The notes: generated from the sequence alone by a model not told the origin. A stretch of DNA of 64,000 bases from Haloferula luteola (GCF_014201715.1 NZ_JACHFD010000012.1:62001-126000), one strand, 5' to 3'; numbered from the stretch's first letter, positions 27,809 to 37,220 are shown. Numbers and translations: made by a program.

Positions 27809-28663
27809 GTGATCTGCGGAATTGAAATGGGGGGCACCAAGACGGTGGTGGCGATTGGTCGGGAAACCGGGGAAGTCATCGAGGAGTTCCGGTATGAGAC
27901 GACGGACGGCAAGGAGACGTTTGCCCGGGCGATCGAATGGTTTTCGGAGCGGGGAAATCCCCAGACGGTGGGCGTGGCGGCGTTTGGCCCGGTGGATGTG
28001 AATCCGAGCAGCGAGGGATTTGGATCGATGTTGGCGACTCCCAAACCCGGTTGGCAGGGTTTTTCGATTCGAGGGGCGCTGGCAACGGCTTTCCCGGACG
28101 CGGCGTTTGCCTTGGACACGGACGTGAATGCGGCGGCACTGGCGGAGGCAGGAGATCTGCAGGACCTTGCTTACATCACGATTGGAACGGGGATTGGCGG
28201 AGGCATTCTATCAGGAGGCCGATTGGTCCATGGAGCCCTGCATCCTGAGTTCGGTCATTGGCGGCCGGTGCGGGCGAAGGGTGACGATTTTGAGGGGGTT
28301 TGTCCGTTTCATGGCGATTGTCTAGAAGGGTTGGCGAGTGGGCCTTCGATGGCGAAACGTTGGGGAAAGGAGGCAAAGGATCTGCCGTTGGATCACCCGG
28401 CATGGGACTTCGAGGTGCACTATTTGGCGGAGGCGGTGATGACTTTGCTGGCGACGGTTTCGACTCAGCGAGTGGTGATTGGTGGAGGCGTATCGCAGGC
28501 GGAGGGGTTCCACGCACGGGTGGAAAAGTTGGTTCGTGAGCGAGCGGCGGGATATTTTCCAGTGGCGGAAAGCGAGGAGCCATTTGTGGTGGCGCCGCGG
28601 TACGGTCAGCAGGCAGGCATTCGGGGTGCGCTGCTGTTAGCGGTGCAGGCTTTAGGAGAATAA
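27809..28663 (+). CDS. ROK family sugar kinase, fructokinase-like
   Basis: A 284-aa kinase from a GTG start at 27809 (an in-frame ATG at 27719 would add 30 unconserved residues). The N-terminal phosphate loop GIEMGGTKT (residues about 4-12) and the adenine-side GTGIGGGIL are clear. The catalytic Asp is in LDTDVNAAAL. The zinc site and signature H-x-CPFHGDCLEGLASG match the B. subtilis-type ROK fructokinase. It phosphorylates a hexose with ATP, with fructose the most likely substrate. It is divergent from the aldolase gene, which uses the derived product fructose 1,6-bisphosphate. Confidence 0.85.
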   Translation: MICGIEMGGTKTVVAIGRETGEVIEEFRYETTDGKETFARAIEWFSERGNPQTVGVAAFGPVDVNPSSEGFGSMLATPKPGWQGFSIRGALATAFPDAAFALDTDVNAAALAEAGDLQDLAYITIGTGIGGGILSGGRLVHGALHPEFGHWRPVRAKGDDFEGVCPFHGDCLEGLASGPSMAKRWGKEAKDLPLDHPAWDFEVHYLAEAVMTLLATVSTQRVVIGGGVSQAEGFHARVEKLVRERAAGYFPVAESEEPFVVAPRYGQQAGIRGALLLAVQALGE

Positions 28664-28710
28664 GCGGAAACGGAGAGAATCCGGATTGGCCAAGCGGGCG
28701 GGGGAGTTGC

Positions 28711-29151
28711 ATGCTCCGCCGCGTGAGCAAATCTACCGGCAAACCTGTGCGGCCTCGCTACGAGGGCGCCTGCCCGTGCAAAAGCGGTCGTTCGTATGAG
28801 ACCTGCTGCATGCCCTATCATCATTCGAAGGCGAAGCCTTCGACGGCGGAGATGCTGATGCGTTCGCGTTACAGTGCTTACTACTTTCGGCTCACGGGGT
28901 ATTTGGTGGAGACGACTCATCCGGATACTCGAGTGCCGGGGTTGCGCAAGGAGATCGAGAGCACCATCCACCAGGTGAATTGGGCCGGTTTGGAGATCCT
29001 TGGAACGGCCAAGGGAGAGCGGGAGGACAAGACTGGAAAGGTGGAATTCGTCGCCCACTATTTCGTGCAAGGGGAGCCGCAGGAGTTGCACGAGGTTTCG
29101 CGGTTCCGTCGCTACAAGGGGGATTGGAAGTACCTCGATTCCCGGGATTGA
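28711..29151 (+). CDS. ychJ: YchJ family protein with N-terminal SEC-C zinc motif
   Basis: A 146-aa UPF0225/YchJ-type protein. A SEC-C motif CPCKSGRSYETCC occurs at about residues 21-33 (Cys-x-Cys-x(8)-Cys-Cys), which binds zinc as in SecA C-terminal tails. The rest (MRSRYSAYYFRLTGYLVETTH, then EFVAHYF) matches the cystatin-like/NTF2-like fold of YchJ. The cellular role is unknown. It ends immediately before the stop of the oppositely oriented MFS gene, with no gap between the two stops. Confidence 0.88.
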   Translation: MLRRVSKSTGKPVRPRYEGACPCKSGRSYETCCMPYHHSKAKPSTAEMLMRSRYSAYYFRLTGYLVETTHPDTRVPGLRKEIESTIHQVNWAGLEILGTAKGEREDKTGKVEFVAHYFVQGEPQELHEVSRFRRYKGDWKYLDSRD

Positions 29152-30456
29152 TCATTCAGGGGGGCCTGAGGTGGATTCCGCCGGCAGGGGGATGATGCGG
29201 CGCCACAGGAGCAGTCCGATCAGGGCACAGACGGAGGTGCCGATGACCACGGCCTGTGGAGCTCCGAAGTGTTTGGCGAGGAAGCCGGTGAGGAGGCTGC
29301 CGACCGAGCTGAGGCCCAGGAAGGCGAGCGAGTAGAATCCCATGATGCGGCCGCGGAGATCATCTGGTGAGCGCAGTTGAGTGGAGGTATTCGCTGTGGC
29401 CAGGAAGATGATCATGAAGAAGCCGGAGAAGAGCAGCAGCCCGCAGGACAGCCATTGCACGCGAGAAAAAGCGAACAAGGAGTTGAGGATGCTGCAGCCA
29501 AAGAGGCCGGTGTAGAGGACATGTCGACGGGAAAACTTCTTTCCGAAAGTGGCGAGAGCGAGGCCACCGAGAAGGGCGCCGCCGCCGTTGAATGACATGA
29601 GAGTGCCGAAAGTCGTGGCATCTCCGCCGAGGATGTCTTTGGCGAAGACGGGCATGAGAACATTGAAGCTGATGCCAAAGAGACTGAAGGTGGAGACGAG
29701 CATCATGATGCCGCGCAGGGGGCCGTTGCCGAGGATGTAGCTGCCGGCCTCGCGCAGGGCCCGGAAGACGGGCGGGTGATCGGCACGCTTTTCAAATTTA
29801 GGAAGCCGGAGCATGCCGTAGCCAGCGATCACGGCGAGGTAGGAAAGGCCGTTGAGGAGGAAGCACCCGGCCATGCCGACGATGCCGATGAGCAGTCCGG
29901 CCACGGCCGGACCAATCACCCGCGCCAGGTTGAACATGGACGAATTGAGCGCGATGCCGTTGTCGAGGTCTTTGCGGCCGACGAGTTCGACGACAAAGGA
30001 CTGGCGTGCGGGAACATCGAAGGCATTCACGGTGCCCAGCAGGAAACCGATGGCGGCGACTTGCCAAACCTGGATGACACCTCGCCAGACGAGTAGGGCA
30101 AGGAGCAGCGCAAGCATCATGGACGCGATCTGAGTGCAAAGAAGAATGCTGCGTTTGGCGTGGCGGTCGGCCACGATGCCCCCAAACAGCGCCAGCAGAG
30201 CGAAGGGGAGCATGTTGGAGAAGCGAATGAAGCCGAGGTCGACGGAAGATCCCCGGAGCTGATAGACGAGCCAGCCTTCAGCCGTGGATTGGAGCCAAGT
30301 GCCGACAAGGGAAATGACCTGGCCGGTGAAGAAGATGCGGTAGTTCCGGTGCTGGAAGGCGGAGAATGCGTCCGGAAGGCGGATTCCCCGGGACGGCAGC
30401 CGCCGCAGGTCGGCGGTGGTGGTGTCGGGGATTTCGGGACGAGGTTTCTCCGGCAT
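29152..30456 (-). CDS. MFS exporter, EntS/MFS_3-like
   Basis: A 434-aa polytopic transporter of the type with 12 predicted membrane segments. The first helix begins NYRIFFTGQVISLVGTW; the cytosolic loop GGIVADRHAKRSIL matches the MFS G-x-x-x-D-R-x-x-R/K motif; a second copy (LGGLALATFGKKFSRRHVL) marks the second half. The N-terminal pattern (RNYRIFFTGQ...S.VGTWLQ) is typical of the Enterobactin-exporter-like MFS_3 family. Substrate is not inferable. Its stop abuts that of ychJ. Confidence 0.85.
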   Translation of the reverse strand: MPEKPRPEIPDTTTADLRRLPSRGIRLPDAFSAFQHRNYRIFFTGQVISLVGTWLQSTAEGWLVYQLRGSSVDLGFIRFSNMLPFALLALFGGIVADRHAKRSILLCTQIASMMLALLLALLVWRGVIQVWQVAAIGFLLGTVNAFDVPARQSFVVELVGRKDLDNGIALNSSMFNLARVIGPAVAGLLIGIVGMAGCFLLNGLSYLAVIAGYGMLRLPKFEKRADHPPVFRALREAGSYILGNGPLRGIMMLVSTFSLFGISFNVLMPVFAKDILGGDATTFGTLMSFNGGGALLGGLALATFGKKFSRRHVLYTGLFGCSILNSLFAFSRVQWLSCGLLLFSGFFMIIFLATANTSTQLRSPDDLRGRIMGFYSLAFLGLSSVGSLLTGFLAKHFGAPQAVVIGTSVCALIGLLLWRRIIPLPAESTSGPPE

Positions 30457-30557
30457 GATGCGGCACCAACTTCGGTGATCGTCCGCTGCCGTCCACCGAG
30501 AAATCCCGGAAGGTGAAAGGTCGTGGGTGAAGAGGGCGTTTCGAGGGTCACCCGGAA

Positions 30558-31928
30558 ATGACTCAGACTCTACTTTTTTGGATGGCGGCGAGTGGTTTGG
30601 CGCTCGCGCAGGTCAAGCCGTGCAAGGTGACGGTGATCGATGCGGAGAACGGATGGCCGGTGCCCTTGGTGGAGCTTCGGACCACGGGCAATGTGACGTT
30701 TTGGACGGACAATGCCGGGGTGGTGGCTTTTGACCTGCCGGAACACATGGGGGTGGCGACATGGTTGGAGGTGTTTTCCCATGGTTACGAAGCACCCGCG
30801 GATGGCTTTGGAAATCGCGGAGTGCGAGTGACTCCTGAGCCGGGGGGGAATGTGACGATCCGAGTTGAAAGGAAGCAGATCGCCAAGCGATTGGGCCGAT
30901 TGACTGGAGCGGGTTTGTTTGCGGAGGCGCAGAAGTGCGGGGAGTTTGGCGAGTGGCAGGAATCGGGGATCACGGGCTCGGACACGGTGCGAGTGGCGCC
31001 GTATGAGAAGGGTTTGTTCTGGTTGTGGGGAGATACGAATCTGCCGTCATATCCCTTGGGAATCTTCGAAACATCCGGGGCGATGTCGGGCGTGGGCGGT
31101 CTGATCTCGATGGAGCCACCGACAGCGATTCGTTACGATTATTTCAGGAACAAGGAAGGGACTCCGCGTGCGATCTCACCGGTGCCCGGGAAGGGACCGA
31201 CCTGGCTGTCGGCTTTGGTGGCGCTGCCGGATCGCAACGGGAGGGAGCATTTGGTGGCGACCTACGCCAAGATTCCCGAGATGTTGGCTCCTGGGGAGAT
31301 GGGCTTGATGGAGTGGAATACCTCTAAGAAGGAGTTTGAAACGGTGCTGAAGTTTTGGGAACGGAGCGAGGACCAAAAGTCACCGCCGAAGCCGTATCCC
31401 GATGGTCACGCGATTCTTGCGAAGGGACCTGATGGGAAAGATTGGCTCTACATGAATGGTCCCCCGGACTTCAAGTGCCCCCCGACTTTTGAGGCATGGA
31501 AAGATCGCTCGACCTGGCAGGAAGTGTCGCAGCCCGCTTCCTTCGAAACCGTGGGTGGCGGTGAGCCGTTGACGGTGGCGTCGGCATCCATCGCCTGGAG
31601 TGAGTATCGGAAACGTTGGATCATGATCGTCCAACAGAAGTTCGGAAAGCCCTCTGTGTTCGGGGAGGTCTGGTACTTGGAGGGAGAATCGCCCGAGGGG
31701 CCGTGGGGACCTGCGGTCAAGGTGGCCACTCATGAAAACTACACGTTTTATAACGTGATGATTGACTGGCCATTGTATGATTCCGCGGAGCCGGTTTTGT
31801 TGTTTGAGGGGACTTATACTCATACGTTTACGGACAATCCGGAGAAGACACCGAGATATGAGTACAATCAGGTGCTTTATCGCTTGGATTTGGACGATCC
31901 TGCGCTGCGGGGTGCGCAAGGAAAGTGA
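30558..31928 (+). CDS. Secreted beta-propeller-like protein of unknown function
   Basis: A 456-aa protein with a signal peptide (MTQTLLFWMAASGLALAQ, cleavage about residue 18). Residues about 19-100 form a carboxypeptidase-like/Ig-like domain (KVTVIDAENGWPVPLVEL). From about residue 130 onwards, repeated strands with WLWGDTN, SPVPGKGPTWLSALVALP and SASIAWSEYRKRWIMIVQQK suggest a five-bladed beta-propeller of the GH43/DUF4185 type. No catalytic residue set could be fixed. I do not recognise a named gene. It stands alone between the MFS and phosphofructokinase genes. Confidence 0.65.
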   Translation: MTQTLLFWMAASGLALAQVKPCKVTVIDAENGWPVPLVELRTTGNVTFWTDNAGVVAFDLPEHMGVATWLEVFSHGYEAPADGFGNRGVRVTPEPGGNVTIRVERKQIAKRLGRLTGAGLFAEAQKCGEFGEWQESGITGSDTVRVAPYEKGLFWLWGDTNLPSYPLGIFETSGAMSGVGGLISMEPPTAIRYDYFRNKEGTPRAISPVPGKGPTWLSALVALPDRNGREHLVATYAKIPEMLAPGEMGLMEWNTSKKEFETVLKFWERSEDQKSPPKPYPDGHAILAKGPDGKDWLYMNGPPDFKCPPTFEAWKDRSTWQEVSQPASFETVGGGEPLTVASASIAWSEYRKRWIMIVQQKFGKPSVFGEVWYLEGESPEGPWGPAVKVATHENYTFYNVMIDWPLYDSAEPVLLFEGTYTHTFTDNPEKTPRYEYNQVLYRLDLDDPALRGAQGK

Positions 31929-32084
31929 TGCGAGAATCGGCGAGACGTCAGGATTCGCGGGGCTTTCGGCAATCAACGGGATTCCCGTGCGGTGGGAGCG
32001 TGATAGGTTCCCGCTGACAGGTTTCCCAAGGGGCAGGACATTTGGCCTGCCGGGGGTGCCGAGCGACTTTGCAACTTTTTCACC

Positions 32085-33419
32085 ATGAGCCACTCAACAA
32101 TTTCTCTGGAAGAACTGGTCATCACCAATTTGGGCGAGAAGAAGTTTCCTTCGCCAGGTTGGCAACGGAATTTCTCAGCCGATGGAACGGGCTGGCATAC
32201 GGATGGGGATCGCATTTTGCTGTGCGATCATACGGCGGAGTTGGAGGCTTCCTTGGCGAAGGGTGAGCCCTTGCCTTCGATCGAGCTTGCGGGGCCGAGG
32301 AAGGAGATTTTTTTCAATCCGACGCAGACTTGTGTGGCGATCGTGACCTGTGGCGGTCTCTGCCCGGGCTTGAACGATGTGATTCGAACGATCGTGATGC
32401 AGTCCTACTATGCGTATGGGGTGCGGAGGATTTTGGGAATTCAATATGGCTATGAAGGATTGGATCCTGCCTATGGGCATCGGCCGCTTGAGTTGACGCC
32501 GGAAATGGTGATGAACCTGCCGTACTTCGGTGGGACGTTCTTGGGATCGTCGCGGGGCCGCAAAGATACGAAGGTGATGGTGAATCGCCTGGAAGCTTTG
32601 GGAGTGAACATTTTGTTCGTGATTGGAGGTGACGGCTCGCAACGAGGCGCGACGGATCTTTTTGAGGAATGCCAACTTCGGGGAAACGGGATTTCGATCA
32701 TTGGGGTGCCGAAGACGATCGACAATGACTTGATGTTCATGGATCGGAGTTTCGGTTATCAGACGGCATTTGCGGCTGCCTGCCATGCCGTGACCGGGGC
32801 TCACGCTGAGGCTCGGGGGGCGCGTAATGGCATTGGCCTGGTGAAGTTGATGGGACGGGATTCTGGATTCATTGCGTGTTCAGCGGCGTTGGCGACCGGA
32901 GAGGTAAACTTTGTGTTGATCCCTGAGGTCGATTTCGACCTTGAAGGGGAGCAAGGGTTATTGGCGGCGCTGGATCGGAGGCTGGAGCAACGAGGTCACG
33001 CCGTGATTGTGGTGGCTGAGGGTGCCGGGCAGGATTTGGTGCCGGCATCGCAAGCTCGTTTGGACGCATCGGGCAATAAGCTGCACGAAGACATCGGTGT
33101 TTTCCTGAGGGATCGCATCAACGGATACTTCAAGTCGCAGGACAAGGAGGTGACGTTGAAATACATCGATCCGAGTTACACCATTCGGAGTGTGCCGGCG
33201 GCTCCGGAAGACCGGGTGTTTTGCCTGAATTTGGCGAGGCACGCAGTGCATGCCGGGATGGCTGGGAAAACGGGGATGGTGGTGGCCCGCTGGCATCAGA
33301 GATTCGTCCACCTGCCGATGAAGGTGGTGACCCGAGGCCGGAGAAAAGTGGATCCCCATGGGGATCTCTGGCGCTCGGTGGTCGAAGCAACGGGTCAACC
33401 CGCGGTGATGAAGGGCTGA
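32085..33419 (+). CDS. pfkA: 6-phosphofructokinase, Gly/Lys-signature (plant/trypanosome-like) group
   Basis: A 444-aa phosphofructokinase, longer than E. coli PfkA (320 aa) with an N-terminal extension of about 90 residues. The donor-site signature is GGDGSQRG, so the residue that is Asp in PPi-dependent enzymes is Gly here, while the following loop is PKTIDNDL with Lys as in PPi enzymes. The Gly+Lys combination is known from the ATP-using plant/trypanosome-like PFKs. Substrate-binding segments MGRDSGFIA and PEVDFDLEGE follow. It feeds glycolysis together with the aldolase gene 5 kb away. A bidirectional terminator lies 22 nt beyond the stop. Confidence 0.9.
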   Translation: MSHSTISLEELVITNLGEKKFPSPGWQRNFSADGTGWHTDGDRILLCDHTAELEASLAKGEPLPSIELAGPRKEIFFNPTQTCVAIVTCGGLCPGLNDVIRTIVMQSYYAYGVRRILGIQYGYEGLDPAYGHRPLELTPEMVMNLPYFGGTFLGSSRGRKDTKVMVNRLEALGVNILFVIGGDGSQRGATDLFEECQLRGNGISIIGVPKTIDNDLMFMDRSFGYQTAFAAACHAVTGAHAEARGARNGIGLVKLMGRDSGFIACSAALATGEVNFVLIPEVDFDLEGEQGLLAALDRRLEQRGHAVIVVAEGAGQDLVPASQARLDASGNKLHEDIGVFLRDRINGYFKSQDKEVTLKYIDPSYTIRSVPAAPEDRVFCLNLARHAVHAGMAGKTGMVVARWHQRFVHLPMKVVTRGRRKVDPHGDLWRSVVEATGQPAVMKG

Positions 33420-33440
33420 GAGCGATTCCTGCAAAAGAGA

Positions 33441-33473
33441 ACGGCCCGCTTCCCGGAAGGGGAAGCGGGCCGT
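33441..33473. terminator. Bidirectional terminator between pfkA and the mannosidase operon
   Basis: A perfect 14-bp stem (ACGGCCCGCTTCCC paired with GGGAAGCGGGCCGT) and five-base loop. It lies between the stops of pfkA and the GH125 gene. On the minus strand a T-rich stretch follows (complement of GCAAAAGAGA), so it serves best as terminator for the mannosidase operon. The plus side is followed by CAGTCTTAAC, with a weaker T tract. Confidence 0.85.
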
Positions 33474-33497
33474 CAGTCTTAACAGAAGGGAAGGCCC

Positions 33498-34907
33498 TCA
33501 GGGCTGGCTCAGAACGTCCGGGTGTTGTTCCCAGGTGTGCACGATGGCTTCACCGAAGAGGGAGTTGGACCAGGCAAACCACGGGCGGGTGTAGTTGGCA
33601 CCGTCGTCTTTGTGGAAGCCTTCGTGCATGAAGCCCGTGCCGCCGGTGTTGGAGACGAGCATTTCGAGGCAACGATCGATCTCTTTCGGGTCATCGCTGG
33701 TGAGGACGCGGGAGGAGATGCCCATGGGCCAGATCAGGCCATCGCCTGCCCGAGCAAGGTGGGGGCTTCCAGTTCCTTCAGCGGCGGTGCCTTTGAAGAA
33801 GTAAGGATTGTCGGCGCTCAGAGCGAAACTCCGAGAGTTCTCGTAGACTTCGTCGTGGATGGATCCATAGCCGAGGTAAGGGATGGCAACGATGCTCGGC
33901 AGGCCGGCATCATCGATCAGCAAGGTGTTGCCGAATCCATCGACTTCGTAGGCATACATGCGGCCGTGATTGGGGTGGTTGACAATGCCGTGTTCTTTGA
34001 CGGCATTTTCGACCTCATCGGCCAAGGCCCGGGCGGTTTTGGCGAGTTCCGGTTTTTTGTCGAGGGCGTCGAGCATTTCGCCGAGGCGGCGCAGGTTGAC
34101 GACGGCCATCAGGTTTTCCGGGATGTTGAAGAGGTAGGTGGCGGCGTCGTCCGAGTTGCGGAAGGTGGAGCAGATCATGCCGGTGGGCTTGATCGGATTG
34201 CCGAAGCCTGCACCGGGAACGGTGTCGGTCTGCCACTCGGTGCGGCGCATGAAGCTGTAGGGGCCTTTGCCATCCTTGCGTTGTTGGACGATCATGGTGT
34301 CGACAGCCAACTGCATGGCGTCGAGCCAGGTGTCATCGAAAGCAGAGGTGTCGCCGGTGGCCTTCCAGTAGCGCCATGCAAGGCGGATGCAGTAGGTCAA
34401 GGAGTCGAGTTCCCATTTCCGCTCGTGGACACCGGGTTTCATGTCGGTGACGTCGCTTTTCCATTCTCCGACCTTATCCGCTTCGCGGTAGAAGGCGTTG
34501 GCGTAGGGATCGATGAGAATGTAGCGGGTCTGACGACGGATCAGGCCATTGATGAGCTTGGCGAGCTTTTCGTCGCCTTTGGCGAGGGGGATGTAGTGGT
34601 TGACCTGCGCGGAGGAGTCGCGCAGCCACATGGCATCGATATCGCCAGTGATGATGTAGGTGTCCGGGACTCCATTTTCCTCGGAGTAGAAGACGGTGGT
34701 GTCGAGGGTGTTCGGGAAGCAGTTCTCGAAAGTGCGGGCGGTTTCGCCGTCGGCGATGTCGGCTTTGACTTTTTGGATGAGGGCTTCGACGGCGTCACTG
34801 TGGAAGTGACGTTTTTCGACCGGCGGACGTGCGGTCGGCACCTCGGCAAAAGCCGGGGCGACGAGCGCAGCGGTGAGCATGGGAAGCAGGAAGGAGGAGC
34901 GAGTCAT
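33498..34907 (-). CDS. GH125 exo-alpha-1,6-mannosidase
   Basis: A 469-aa secreted enzyme. ATG 34907 begins a signal peptide (MTRSSFLLPMLTAALVAPAFA, cut before EVPTARPP); the upstream TTG at 34919 would add four residues and overlap the ROK stop. Residues 25-468 form the (alpha/alpha)6 GH125 domain with conserved segments FENCFPNTLDTTV, GDIDAMWLRDSSAQ, HERKWELDSLTYCIRL, VPGAGFGNPIKPTGM and HEGFHKDDGANYTRPWFAWS. It removes non-reducing alpha-1,6-mannose, probably in the periplasm or outside. It ends the locus with GH92, an MFS permease and a ROK kinase. Confidence 0.9.
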   Translation of the reverse strand: MTRSSFLLPMLTAALVAPAFAEVPTARPPVEKRHFHSDAVEALIQKVKADIADGETARTFENCFPNTLDTTVFYSEENGVPDTYIITGDIDAMWLRDSSAQVNHYIPLAKGDEKLAKLINGLIRRQTRYILIDPYANAFYREADKVGEWKSDVTDMKPGVHERKWELDSLTYCIRLAWRYWKATGDTSAFDDTWLDAMQLAVDTMIVQQRKDGKGPYSFMRRTEWQTDTVPGAGFGNPIKPTGMICSTFRNSDDAATYLFNIPENLMAVVNLRRLGEMLDALDKKPELAKTARALADEVENAVKEHGIVNHPNHGRMYAYEVDGFGNTLLIDDAGLPSIVAIPYLGYGSIHDEVYENSRSFALSADNPYFFKGTAAEGTGSPHLARAGDGLIWPMGISSRVLTSDDPKEIDRCLEMLVSNTGGTGFMHEGFHKDDGANYTRPWFAWSNSLFGEAIVHTWEQHPDVLSQP

Positions 34908-34915
34908 GATGGGTG

Positions 34916-36016
34916 TCAATCGAGCTGTTGGAGGGCGTAGGCGTAGGCTCCAAGGGCGACGGCTTCGCTGGTGCCGAGGCGGCTGATGCCGACGCCGACG
35001 CGTTGGAGCGGATCGTAGAGAACGGTTTGGTCGGTGCCGGGGACGGCGACTTCCTTGGACTCGCCCTTGAGGAAGGTGGCGAGTTGATCGGGGTCTTCGA
35101 GGTTGAAGGCGAGCGACGGCATGCGTCGGAAGGCCTGACCGGATGGGGAAATGAAATCGCTGTTCATTTCCTGGATCATGGCGGGGAGGAAGGCGGGCCA
35201 GGCACCGGAAACGCCGCCGCCGATGACGCCAAGGCCATCGGTGAGGGTGAGAGCGGTGGCGAGGACGTCGCCTGCGATTTCGCCGATGCTTTCGAAAGCC
35301 GCTTTGGCGGCAGCGACGTCTCCTTCGACCGCTCCGTTGGCGATGTCGAAGATGACCCGCGGTTCCGGAGTTTCCTCGAAGGAGGTGCCGGTGGCTTTGG
35401 CATAGGCGCGGCGGACGGCGCGGATGCAGGCGCCTTCTTCCGCGTTGGTTTGGGGCTCAAGTTTGTGACGCAGAGTCCAAACTTCAGCGGCGACGGAGTT
35501 GTCGCCGATGAACAGACGGCCATCGCGAACGATGCCCCCCCCGAGCCCGGTTCCGAGGGTGATGCCGAAGAGGTTGCGGTAGCGTTTGGGGCTACCGGCT
35601 TTTTCAAGTAAGGCGTTGATGTGTGGAAGGAGTCCGCCGATGGCTTCGCCGTAGGTGAAGAGGTCGCCATCGTTATTGATGAAAACCGGGATGCCAAAAC
35701 GGGCTTGGAGCATGGGCCCGAGGGGCACGCCACCGCGGAAGCCTGGCAGGTTTCCCAAGTCGCCGATGATGCCGGCAGGGTAGTCGCAGGGTCCCGGGAA
35801 AGCGAAGCTGATGGCGACGGGAGGTTCGGGGCAGCGGGCTCGGACGGTCTCAAAGCCTTCGACGAGGTTCTTGAGGCACGCGTCGAGTTGATCCGCGTTG
35901 GAGGGGAGATGGACTCCTTCAACAATGGGAACACCCCCGCGAATGGCGCCGAAGCGGAAATTGGTGCCTCCGGCGTCGAGGGTAAGAACGATGCGAGAAT
36001 CGGATTCGATGTGCAT
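34916..36016 (-). CDS. ROK family sugar kinase of the mannoside locus
   Basis: A 366-aa kinase with LTLDAGGTNFRFG at the N terminus, catalytic Asp in NNDGDLFTYGEA, and FGITLGTGLGGGIV at the second phosphate loop. Unlike many ROK proteins it lacks the Cys-rich zinc motif (no CxCGxxGC or CPxHGxC pattern after the GTGxGGG). A C-terminal region of about 60 residues ends VALGAYAYAL. The position between the permease and GH125 genes on the same strand suggests a mannose or glucose-type kinase for imported sugar. It starts 18 nt after the end of the permease gene, and its end overlaps a possible TTG start of GH125. Confidence 0.85.
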   Translation of the reverse strand: MHIESDSRIVLTLDAGGTNFRFGAIRGGVPIVEGVHLPSNADQLDACLKNLVEGFETVRARCPEPPVAISFAFPGPCDYPAGIIGDLGNLPGFRGGVPLGPMLQARFGIPVFINNDGDLFTYGEAIGGLLPHINALLEKAGSPKRYRNLFGITLGTGLGGGIVRDGRLFIGDNSVAAEVWTLRHKLEPQTNAEEGACIRAVRRAYAKATGTSFEETPEPRVIFDIANGAVEGDVAAAKAAFESIGEIAGDVLATALTLTDGLGVIGGGVSGAWPAFLPAMIQEMNSDFISPSGQAFRRMPSLAFNLEDPDQLATFLKGESKEVAVPGTDQTVLYDPLQRVGVGISRLGTSEAVALGAYAYALQQLD

Positions 36017-36034
36017 GGTCGGATGAGCTGGAGG

Positions 36035-37186
36035 TTAGGCCGCTGCGGTCTTCTTGCCGCTCTTGAGGGAGAGGATCAGGAGGTAGACGAAGCATGCAGC
36101 GGGAACCAGGAAGGAGAGGGTGTGAGCCATGCCTGAGTCGACAAGGCGGCCCATCAGCAAGGGCACCAGGGCTCCGCCGGAAATGGCCATGCACATCAGG
36201 CCGGAGAGTTCGCTGGAGGCTTCAGGTTTTTCCTCGACGGTGATGGAGAAGAGCATGGGCCAGATGTTGGCGAAGCCGAGTCCGCCCAGCACGATGCCGA
36301 CGAGAGCCAAGCCTTGGATGCCTGACATCACGCAGCCAACGCCGATCAATCCCAGAAGCGCGGAAAGCCGGAAGAAGGTGTGAGGGTTGACCTTGATCAC
36401 CCCCGCAACCAGACGGCCGACGGTCACGAATGCGAAGAACATGGTCGGACCGAAACCTGCGGCCTTTTCCTCGGAAAGGCCGAGGTTGGCGAGAGTCGGC
36501 TTCAGGAAGGTTCCCATGCAGACTTCTGCGCCGACGTAGAGGAAGATGCCGACCACGGCGAGAGCGAAGGTGGGAATGCTGAGGAGGGACAGCGAGCTGC
36601 TGATGCTCGGGGGCACTTCGGCCTTGGTCTCATCGATTTTCATCATGGCGACGAGGACGAAGGCGATGACCATCAGGGCGAAGAAGATGGGGAAGGCACC
36701 TCGCCAGCCCATGGCAGCGAGCAGGCCGATGCCCCCGATCACGTAGGGGAGAAGGGCGGAAGCGGAGCTGCCGATGCCCTTGAAGCCTTGGGCAAGAGCG
36801 AGGTTGCGGCTGTAGTCACCCGCTGCGCTGACATCCCGCATGATGGGATTGCCGGCGACCTGGAGGAAAGTGGTTCCGACGCCGAGAAGGAAGATGCAAG
36901 CGAGCAGCAGAGCATAGGGCGGCGACATGAAGGCGGGGACGGCGACGGCGATGGCGTTGAGTCCGAGGCCGAGAAGAAGGACCTTTTTCTTGCCGATGCG
37001 TGCGGCGAGAAGGCCGCCAGGGACGCTGAAGATCGCAAAGGCGATGAACACGAAGAAGGGCATCAGCGTGGCCATCACGGTCGACAGCTGAAACTGCTCT
37101 TTGACGGCGTCGGAGAGGGGTCCGATGGCGTCAGCGACTCCCATGAGAAGGAAAGCCAGCAGGATGGGCAGGGTTTTGATGTTCAT
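36035..37186 (-). CDS. MFS sugar permease, FucP-like
   Basis: A 383-aa transporter. ATG 37186 begins MNIKTLPILLAFLLMGVADAIGPLSD, the first helix. The loop GLLAARIGKKKVLLLG is the MFS signature and VPGGLLAAR precedes it. Twelve membrane segments are expected. The pattern (ADAIGP, FLQVAGNPIMRDV) is like fucose/glucose-galactose:proton symporters. It should import the monosaccharide released by GH92/GH125. The upstream in-frame region to 37360 overlaps the terminator and GH92 stop, so it is not coding. It is separated from GH92 by a terminator-like hairpin. Confidence 0.88.
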   Translation of the reverse strand: MNIKTLPILLAFLLMGVADAIGPLSDAVKEQFQLSTVMATLMPFFVFIAFAIFSVPGGLLAARIGKKKVLLLGLGLNAIAVAVPAFMSPPYALLLACIFLLGVGTTFLQVAGNPIMRDVSAAGDYSRNLALAQGFKGIGSSASALLPYVIGGIGLLAAMGWRGAFPIFFALMVIAFVLVAMMKIDETKAEVPPSISSSLSLLSIPTFALAVVGIFLYVGAEVCMGTFLKPTLANLGLSEEKAAGFGPTMFFAFVTVGRLVAGVIKVNPHTFFRLSALLGLIGVGCVMSGIQGLALVGIVLGGLGFANIWPMLFSITVEEKPEASSELSGLMCMAISGGALVPLLMGRLVDSGMAHTLSFLVPAACFVYLLILSLKSGKKTAAA

Positions 37187-37220
37187 TGGATGATGAATGG
37201 GTCGGGTTTGTAGAAAGGAG

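Noticed and set aside
26392-27825. 477-codon open frame on the plus strand opposite the aldolase
   Set aside because: It crosses the aldolase terminator and the aldolase itself, whose motifs are unmistakable. No product family fits.
33522-34940. 472-codon open frame on the plus strand opposite GH125
   Set aside because: It mirrors the GH125 gene on the other strand; it has no signal or family motif, and the GH125 frame has clear conserved segments. Typical of G+C-rich antisense frames.
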